Positions 59,372-64,000 of a stretch of 64,000 nucleotides of DNA are shown piece after piece (position 1 is the stretch's first letter; each line of letters begins with the position of its first letter). The stretch is from positions 310,001-374,000 of the forward strand of contig CAXXTS010000002.1 in NCBI GenBank assembly GCA_963676345.2. The letters are read 5' to 3'. The DNA comes from G963665925 sp963676345. Its GTDB lineage: Bacteria > Bacillota > Clostridia > Peptostreptococcales > Acidaminobacteraceae. The notes below the pieces were generated by a model, which was not told the origin of the DNA, made no database searches, and was given only the letters and a program-made list of their open reading frames with translations. The translations under genes and the position numbers were made by a program.

Positions 59372-59923
59372 CTAAAAAGCTCTGATATACTTAAATGCAA
59401 TTTCATCTGCATACTTAACAATCGCAGAAGCAGTACTTTCAAATGAATTTTGACCTTCAAATGAATGCGTTGCAATGATATGAACCACCGAATCTGGCAG
59501 ACCAGCTTCCGAAGCAATGATTGCCCCTACAAGTGGATGCCTCATTAAATCTGCTGTTTGTGAATAGTCAACACCTGTTTCGAAGTATTTAAACTCCGTG
59601 TACTTGCCCACATCATGTAATAAAGCACCCGCCATAATAATATCTTTTAGTTGAGATTCATTGCTGTAAGCCTCTTCTAACATCTGATACATTGACACAG
59701 CCAACTTTGTCACGATATTGGTATGCTCAACTTGATTGTTTAGCGCCTGATTTTTTACTTTTGTAATTGATACAGGGCACAACTCAACTGTCTCTTTATT
59801 CCATCCCCCTTTTTTAAATGCTTTAATAAATGATTGAATACAACCATTCCGAATAGCCTCATCTTCAATCAAAGAAATCGCTGGAAACCATGCAACAACA
59901 TCTTCTTCAAGAATATTTTCCAT
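59372..59923 (-). CDS. HD-domain metal-dependent phosphohydrolase
   Basis: 183 residues. The HD motif is AGALLHDVGKYTEF (about 100-113), preceded by HTNIVTKLAVSMYQ with the first ligand His and followed by HPLVGAIIASEAG and HIIATHSFEG, the remaining ligands. It belongs to the HDIG type that cleaves nucleotide or cyclic-nucleotide phosphates, but no substrate can be named. The pattern resembles HD proteins encoded in carbohydrate-acid operons. Start ATG 59923, or GTG 59935 right after GGGGG. It precedes tctC; the 162-base gap has no strong terminator. Confidence 0.82.
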   Translation of the reverse strand: MENILEEDVVAWFPAISLIEDEAIRNGCIQSFIKAFKKGGWNKETVELCPVSITKVKNQALNNQVEHTNIVTKLAVSMYQMLEEAYSNESQLKDIIMAGALLHDVGKYTEFKYFETGVDYSQTADLMRHPLVGAIIASEAGLPDSVVHIIATHSFEGQNSFESTASAIVKYADEIAFKYIRAF

Positions 59924-60300
59924 TCGCTTTTTCACCCCCCCTCAAATAGCCGCCCCAAAATAACCAATATGTATCATACTTTACAAACATCTTCCATTAA
60001 ATAACGCAAAAACAATGCCAATACACCTCGACGCATTTTCTGTGTATTTCCAATCATTACACAATCGCATCGTTATTTCGTTAACATTTTCATTTCAATT
60101 TTTGGCTTTTGTTTTCATATATGAAACATTTATTTGAATATTTGAAATATTTGACCACATTTCTAGACTCCAAAATCCGTTCCAACTGCAAGTAACATTT
60201 AAACGACACAAACCATCAAACTTGAACACCAAATCATCTGACAATTCTTGTTAGTGTCAAATTTTGTGCGCAAAAACCACCAGAACTCCGATAGTGTATA
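59924..60300. other. 377-base AT-rich region upstream of the HD/tct row
   Basis: It contains the perfect palindrome TTTCATATATGAAA (60113-60126) and the repeats GAATATTTGAAATATTTGAC just after it, which may be operator sites for the tct operon. No gene seen. Confidence 0.45.
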
Positions 60301-60570
60301 TTGAAGGCCCAGAATATACTCTACATCAGAAAAATTATTGAGAAGCATTTAAATGCGTTAAAGAACGTATTAATGTCAATGAGAAATACAACTGGACTAT
60401 CTAATTCTCCAGTACCTATGGAAGTTAGAGTTGATAAAAGTGGAAATGTGATCCCTATAGAAGTGAAACCTATAAGGTTTGCAGGATGGTGTACAACGGA
60501 TATTGCATATCACGCCAATAGAATAAATTATTTTCATCAGAAAAGACCTGACTCAAATGTTGTTTATTAA
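60301..60570 (+). pseudogene. Remnant of an ATP-grasp protein
   Basis: An open frame without ribosome site reads IIEKHLNALKNVLMSMRNTTGL, then PMEVRVDKSGNVIPIEVKPIRFAGWCTTDIAYHANRIN in pieces. The pattern E-X-RVD-X-G-X-IPIE-X-P-RF-GGWCTTDI-Y-A-G-N is that of the C-terminal half of ATP-grasp domain proteins. The N-terminal two thirds and the last segment are missing, and the metal Asn is replaced by Lys (EVKP for EINP). It is a decayed fragment. Confidence 0.65.
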
Positions 60571-60652
60571 CAAGTCTAATATGCACGCTTGTCAAAACAC
60601 GAAAATCCAATTTCTTAGTTATGAACGCCTTTTGTGAATTTCAAACTACTTC

Positions 60653-60757
60653 TTAATTATTTATGTCAAAGTAAGCATCTGTAAGTGTGCGATACCCATG
60701 AGTTTGATGCCCTCTGGCGTAGTTGTAGTTTTGCGTGTACGCCTCTGTATGTTTCCA
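60653..60757 (-). pseudogene. Transposase C-terminal remnant (IS3/rve type)
   Basis: The last 33 codons before the TAA at 60653 read TEAYTQNYNYARGHQTHG followed by YRTLTDAYFD. This corresponds to the YN-X-RPHQALGYRTP-X-VYF ending of IS3-family integrase-core transposases. Nothing upstream matches the catalytic DDE region, and no terminal inverted repeats are seen. It is a trace of an old insertion sequence. Confidence 0.55.
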
Positions 60758-60812
60758 AATACAAAAGCACTTGCGTATTATACAAATACACAAGTGCTCT
60801 AAACTATTGATT

Positions 60813-60956
60813 CTACTTAATGGGTGTCCAAAGTTCACATTCACCCGAAATATCATGCAAATAGTATTCAAAATAAAAACCATGTTGCTCATCAACCTCA
60901 TATCCTGAATTCGGAATAACTTTATAGAAAAAACTTTTATGTCCCTCTGTTTTGCT
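60813..60956 (-). pseudogene. Remnant of a GyrI-like effector-binding domain
   Basis: A minus-strand frame reads KVIPNSGYEVDEQHGFYFEYY, here given in two overlapping pieces ending in FEYYLHDISGECELWTPIK before a TAG. This is the typical end of AraC/GyrI small-molecule binding domains (PNSGYE, FE-Y, ELW-PI-K). Two stops lie immediately upstream in frame, so only the tail remains. Confidence 0.55.
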
Positions 60957-61130
60957 CTATCAGGAAACGCTGTCCTCGGAGTTCCGTACATATTTAAAAA
61001 AAATCAGTAATATTGAAAATTGAATTAGTGAAAGATCATGAAACAAGGGGTATTGGTCAACTAAAATGTCCTATAGCCTCTGCCTCTTTATTGACAACAA
61101 ATTTTATAGTCAGACAAGAAGACCTGAGTC

Positions 61131-61466
61131 TTACTTAGCAGCTGCATAAATCCATGCTTGAATCCCAGATTTAAAGTCAGCTAATGTTCTAGCATACTCT
61201 TCAACTTCATATTCGTCTGCCTTCAACAATTCTTCACTAGTTATTTCAAAAACAGTCCCTTCAACCTCATCTTCTCTATTGCCAGTATATTTCAATATAG
61301 GATGAAACTCCATACCGCTTTTTCTGATAACCTCTTGGTCTCTTATTTTGACTTCTGAAAGAACATAGCCCAGTAGTACCTCTTTAGAACCTGTAAGGTT
61401 TCTTCCAAACGTCTCCATTTGTACATTTTCCAATTGAAGTGTGCCATACGAAAATAACTTTTCCAT
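61131..61466 (-). CDS. Gamma-glutamylcyclotransferase-like (AIG2) protein
   Basis: 111 residues. The opening KLFSYGTLQ is the YGS/T-L substrate loop of the GGCT/AIG2 fold; the conserved acidic residue is probably the Glu in VEGTVFEITSEELLKADEYE (about 75-95). The family cyclises gamma-glutamyl amines to 5-oxoproline, or acts on related adducts. It may link to the gamma-glutamyl ligase pair at 31-34 kb, though it is far away. ATG 61466 has GGAGG 8 bases upstream. Monocistronic, next to decayed DNA. Confidence 0.82.
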   Translation of the reverse strand: MEKLFSYGTLQLENVQMETFGRNLTGSKEVLLGYVLSEVKIRDQEVIRKSGMEFHPILKYTGNREDEVEGTVFEITSEELLKADEYEVEEYARTLADFKSGIQAWIYAAAK

Positions 61467-61700
61467 TATAATACCTCCACTAAATCTACTTTTATTTTCA
61501 GTAAAATTTCTTTAAATTAAAATTGTACAAGCTTATAAATTTATTAGATGTCTAACGAACTATCCTTTACCTTCTTGTAAGCTTAACCATACACTCCACA
61601 TGTGTGGAGTACAGGTTGTAGTTACTTGCGGCGATATCCTAATATTAATTATTAAACAATCGATAGCATATAATCCTACCATCAACAGTTCCATTGACCA
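61467..61700. other. Intergenic stretch, no gene seen
   Basis: AT-rich; it includes ACTCCACATGTGTGGAGT (about 61591-61608), a short perfect palindrome of unknown role. It should hold the promoter of the cyclotransferase-like gene. Confidence 0.4.
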
Positions 61701-61796
61701 TTACAGCATTGCTTTATAAAATGTTTCTCGAACTATGTCTTCAGCATCACTATGAGAAGCTCCTTTCGCTCGAAGACATTGATAAATCAGTTTCAT
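61701..61796 (-). pseudogene. Remnant of an ECF sigma factor
   Basis: A 31-codon minus-strand frame with ATG 61796 reads MKLIYQCLRAKGASHSD and AEDIVRETFYKAML before TAA. DAEDIVQETF-KA is the hallmark of sigma region 2. The rest of region 2 and region 4 are missing; it is a fragment. Confidence 0.55.
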
Positions 61797-61922
61797 CTTC
61801 CTCTGAAGTAAAAATACTCATCCCAGTTGAGAAGTTCTCCTTCACTTTTTGTGGTTCACTTATCATAACATTTATAAAAGTCTCCTTGTACTCATTTAAC
61901 TATGCCAAAAATAACAAATAAA

Positions 61923-61970
61923 AAGCTATTGGAATTAAAGAAATATGCATTCCTTTAATTCCAATAGCTT
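61923..61970 (-). terminator. Terminator of the ABC exporter operon
   Basis: AAGCTATTGGAATTAAAG and CTTTAATTCCAATAGCTT form a perfect 18-bp stem, with TTTTTATTTG after it on the minus strand. It lies 117 bases past the permease stop. Confidence 0.85.
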
Positions 61971-62087
61971 ATCTTATTTTTCTCATTTTAAGAACAGAAT
62001 CGCTATTTATTAATTGCTCCTTTTACCTAGTTGGTTGATTTAAATATATACACTATAATTTAAGCTTACAAAAACTACTATTCAATG

Positions 62088-62855
62088 TTAGTCATTCCAT
62101 ACAATCTTCGAATAAGCCTTTTTTGCAATGAACAAACCAAACAATCCGAAAATCGAAAGATAGCCTATTTGCACAATCAAGGCAGGATAGTTCATATGTC
62201 CTGAGTTAATCAGTAAATCACGGAGTCCCGAAATTAAAGATGACATTGGGTTTATTTTTACAATGATTTTTAGTAACGTTGGCAACTGCTCAGCACTATA
62301 GAGTGCGTTACTGAAAAATAATAAAGGCATTTGGAACATAAATATTACCATATGGTAGGCACCACTATTTGATGCCTTTGAAGAAAAGTATAATGCTACT
62401 CCAGCGAATCCAAATCCGAATAGTCCGATTAAAATTACTGAGAAAAATACACTCATAAGGGTGATTTTCAAAGATGCTCCCAGTAATAGACCCATTAAAA
62501 CTATTATAACAACCTGAATAATTGACTTTGAAATAATTGTGAAGACATTAGCCATCAAAGGAGCAAATCTTGATATTGGAGCTACTTGATATGTTTTCAC
62601 AACCCCGTTCATTCTATCACTTAGCCATGCTGTACCACCGTTTACACAGGCAGATACCAGTGTAAATCCAATCATACCTGGTAAAACAAAAGTCATATAG
62701 CTAAATGACGATTCCGAGCCTGACATGAAACTGGACATACCTACAGAGAAGATCAGTAACCAAAGTATCGGTTGAATCAGAGAACCAATACTCTCCATTT
62801 TGTTTCTGTAGTACTTTTTCATGTTGGATTTCCATATCAAAACTACTGCACTCAT
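62088..62855 (-). CDS. ABC-2 type export permease
   Basis: 255 residues with six hydrophobic segments and the ABC-2 layout: an N-terminal amphipathic MSAVVLIWKSNMKKYYRNKMES, first helix PILWLLIFSVG, the region YMTFVLPGMIGFTLVSA, and a last helix near the C terminus. The motif MNGVVKTYQVAPISRFAPL is typical of drug and polysaccharide exporters. It works with the ATPase encoded immediately upstream, overlapping by 4 bases. Substrate unknown; antibiotic or lipid export is common for the family. Confidence 0.9.
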   Translation of the reverse strand: MSAVVLIWKSNMKKYYRNKMESIGSLIQPILWLLIFSVGMSSFMSGSESSFSYMTFVLPGMIGFTLVSACVNGGTAWLSDRMNGVVKTYQVAPISRFAPLMANVFTIISKSIIQVVIIVLMGLLLGASLKITLMSVFFSVILIGLFGFGFAGVALYFSSKASNSGAYHMVIFMFQMPLLFFSNALYSAEQLPTLLKIIVKINPMSSLISGLRDLLINSGHMNYPALIVQIGYLSIFGLFGLFIAKKAYSKIVWND

Positions 62856-63616
62856 ATAATTTCCGCCTTACCTTCCTCGGTGTAATAGAGGAACACTTCT
62901 TCCAGATTACTTGCATCAATTATTTCAGATTTATTGAAATCTGAGATAATTTTCGAGGGTACACCATGACATTTCAACTCACCTGAGTCAATAATTGCAA
63001 CATGATCAGCATTTCGTTCAATCTCCTCGATATAATGTGATGTTACAAAAATAGTAGTACCTTTGCTTTTCATTTCATTAAGAAATTGCCAAATCTGCTT
63101 CCTACTTTGAGGATCTAAACCTAAAGTTGGCTCATCTAAGAAGAGAATTTTAGGATTTGTTAGTATACCTTTGATGATTTCCAACTTTCGTCTCATACCT
63201 CCAGAGTATGTTTCAATGTACTTATCGGCAACTTCATTCAATCCGATCTGTTTCAAAAGTAGTCTTGCCTTTTCCCTGATTTCAGTTTTTCGCATACCAT
63301 ACAAAAGCCCATGATATTCCAAAACCTCATAACCTGTTAGTCCTGTTTCTCTGATGCTTTCCTGAAATATAACACCTATAGAATCCCGAATTTCATCAGC
63401 TTCTTCATCCAGCGAGAAGCTATTCACATAAACATCACCTTTTGTTTTTCCTAGTGCGGTAGTTACAATTGAGATAAGTGTACTCTTTCCAGCACCATTT
63501 GGTCCTAACAGACCAAATATTACCCCCTTTGGGACCTCAAGGCTTACTCCTTTCAGTGCCACAGTTCCATCCTTGTAGACTTTCTTCAAATCTCTAATAC
63601 TTAATATATTATTCAT
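62852..63616 (-). CDS. ABC exporter ATPase
   Basis: 254 residues. Walker A is GPNGAGKST (about 37-45), the Q loop IGVIFQES, the signature YSGGMRRKLEI (about 135), Walker B ILFLDEPTLGLDPQSR and the switch His VTSHYIEEIE. The type is that of DrrA/CcmA-like drug-export ATPases. It powers the ABC-2 permease that follows. ATG with AAGGAGG upstream. It begins 42 bases after the alpha/beta hydrolase gene and may share its transcript. Confidence 0.93.
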   Translation of the reverse strand: MNNILSIRDLKKVYKDGTVALKGVSLEVPKGVIFGLLGPNGAGKSTLISIVTTALGKTKGDVYVNSFSLDEEADEIRDSIGVIFQESIRETGLTGYEVLEYHGLLYGMRKTEIREKARLLLKQIGLNEVADKYIETYSGGMRRKLEIIKGILTNPKILFLDEPTLGLDPQSRKQIWQFLNEMKSKGTTIFVTSHYIEEIERNADHVAIIDSGELKCHGVPSKIISDFNKSEIIDASNLEEVFLYYTEEGKAEII

Positions 63617-63658
63617 CTACACCTCCTTATTTCTTAAACTTCTAACACTTTGATTTAA

Positions 63659-64000
63659 CTATTCCAACCAATCTTCCAAAATACGAATGAACTCCTCAGG
63701 CTTTTCTTCGTGTGGCAGATGACCACATTCTTCTATAACTACAAACGTAGAGTTTGAAAGTTCAGCAGCTAGTTGCTCACTTTGCTCCATTGGAACGATA
63801 CTATCCTTGTCTCCACTGATTACCAAAGTCCTTTGATTGACCTTATCAAGTTGACTAGCGACATTACTTGTGACTCCCCCCCATGCTTGAAGATACTCCC
63901 AAAATGCCAAATCCCAATTCTCAAAGTTCGTCATCAATTTATTCAGTGCCATTCTTTCATCAGTTAATGCTTCCTCAACATAATAGATCCTTTCATAAAA
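63659..64000 (-). CDS. Alpha/beta hydrolase, C-terminal part (cut by window edge)
   Basis: The minus-strand frame is open to the window end, so the N-terminal half with the nucleophile is missing; ATG 63952 is internal. The visible part carries the acid residue in LVISGDKDSIVP and the catalytic His in EECGHLPHEEKPEEF, both typical of the alpha/beta hydrolase fold with a small cap. The substrate is unknown. It lies upstream of the ABC exporter genes, possibly in one operon. Confidence 0.82.
   Translation of the reverse strand, partial: FYERIYYVEEALTDERMALNKLMTNFENWDLAFWEYLQAWGGVTSNVASQLDKVNQRTLVISGDKDSIVPMEQSEQLAAELSNSTFVVIEECGHLPHEEKPEEFIRILEDWLE

Noticed and set aside
61694..61921. 75-codon plus-strand frame
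   Set aside because: It is antisense to the ECF sigma remnant and lies before the exporter terminator, with no ribosome site or protein-like pattern.
1..64000. Prophage, plasmid or integrative element
   Set aside because: No integrase, relaxase, capsid or replication genes were seen. Only a transposase tail at 60.7 kb hints at past mobility, and the tRNA genes have no attachment-site duplicates nearby that I could find.

Overview
The window looks like a chromosomal segment of a low-GC, anaerobic, amino-acid-using member of the Clostridia (Firmicutes). The basis is AT-rich DNA, GGAGG-type ribosome sites, GSI-alpha glutamine synthetase, lysine 2,3-aminomutase, a T-box in front of lysS, a GlnK/GlnL-type two-component pair, lipobox lipoproteins and a tungsten-type aldehyde:ferredoxin oxidoreductase. 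I do not assign a genus. Nothing suggests a phage or plasmid.

Layout. 0-6 kb: the end of a sensor kinase and its YcbB/GlnL-type regulator, the Na+/glutamate symporter GltS, a Nudix hydrolase, and a glnA-kamA pair, all around glutamate, glutamine and lysine. 6-8.6 kb: two copies (one tandemly expanded) of a multi-hairpin repeat with constant flanks and core but unrelated, perfectly self-complementary 23-base arms. I regard this as the least explained signal in the window. 8.6-24 kb: a tungsten/molybdenum-pterin locus on the minus strand. It runs from a sigma-54 activator through a MoeB/ThiF-like enzyme, a Moco/Tuco-type riboswitch with terminator, tupABC, two MoeA proteins (one fused to a binding-protein domain), MoaA, MoaC and two MOSC proteins. 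A second riboswitch follows, then the tungsten oxidoreductase, a ThiS-like protein, a radical-SAM maturase and MoaD. A MoaE-like protein lies apart at 29.5 kb.

24-28 kb: an RND efflux pump with a lipoprotein adaptor. 28.8-29 kb: tRNA-Val and tRNA-Ala. 30-37.9 kb: an MFS carrier, a gamma-glutamylcysteine-ligase-like gene overlapping an ATP-grasp gene (probable thiol or gamma-glutamyl peptide synthesis), and a hemerythrin / GGDEF-EAL pair linking oxygen or iron to cyclic-di-GMP. 38-49 kb: transporters, two PAP2 phosphatases, T-box-controlled lysS, pirin, a C45-type Ntn hydrolase and small regulators. 50-54.9 kb: a PdxR-type regulator divergent from a LysE exporter, then a second LysE exporter behind an AraC regulator broken by a frameshift in a short TA run. 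55-60 kb: YwbE, decayed coding DNA, and a tripartite tricarboxylate carrier (TctCBA) with an HD-domain protein. 60.3-61.8 kb: gene remnants (ATP-grasp, transposase tail, GyrI-like domain, ECF sigma). 62-64 kb: an ABC-2 exporter and the end of an alpha/beta hydrolase.

How the parts fit. In the metal locus the activator gene sits upstream of a near-consensus -24/-12 promoter with GTTC-N7-GAAC repeats behind it. Transcription could run through the ThiF-like gene into the tup operon only if the riboswitch lets it pass. The terminator ending the locus abuts the second hairpin element. All functions are read from sequence motifs and remembered families; no search was run.
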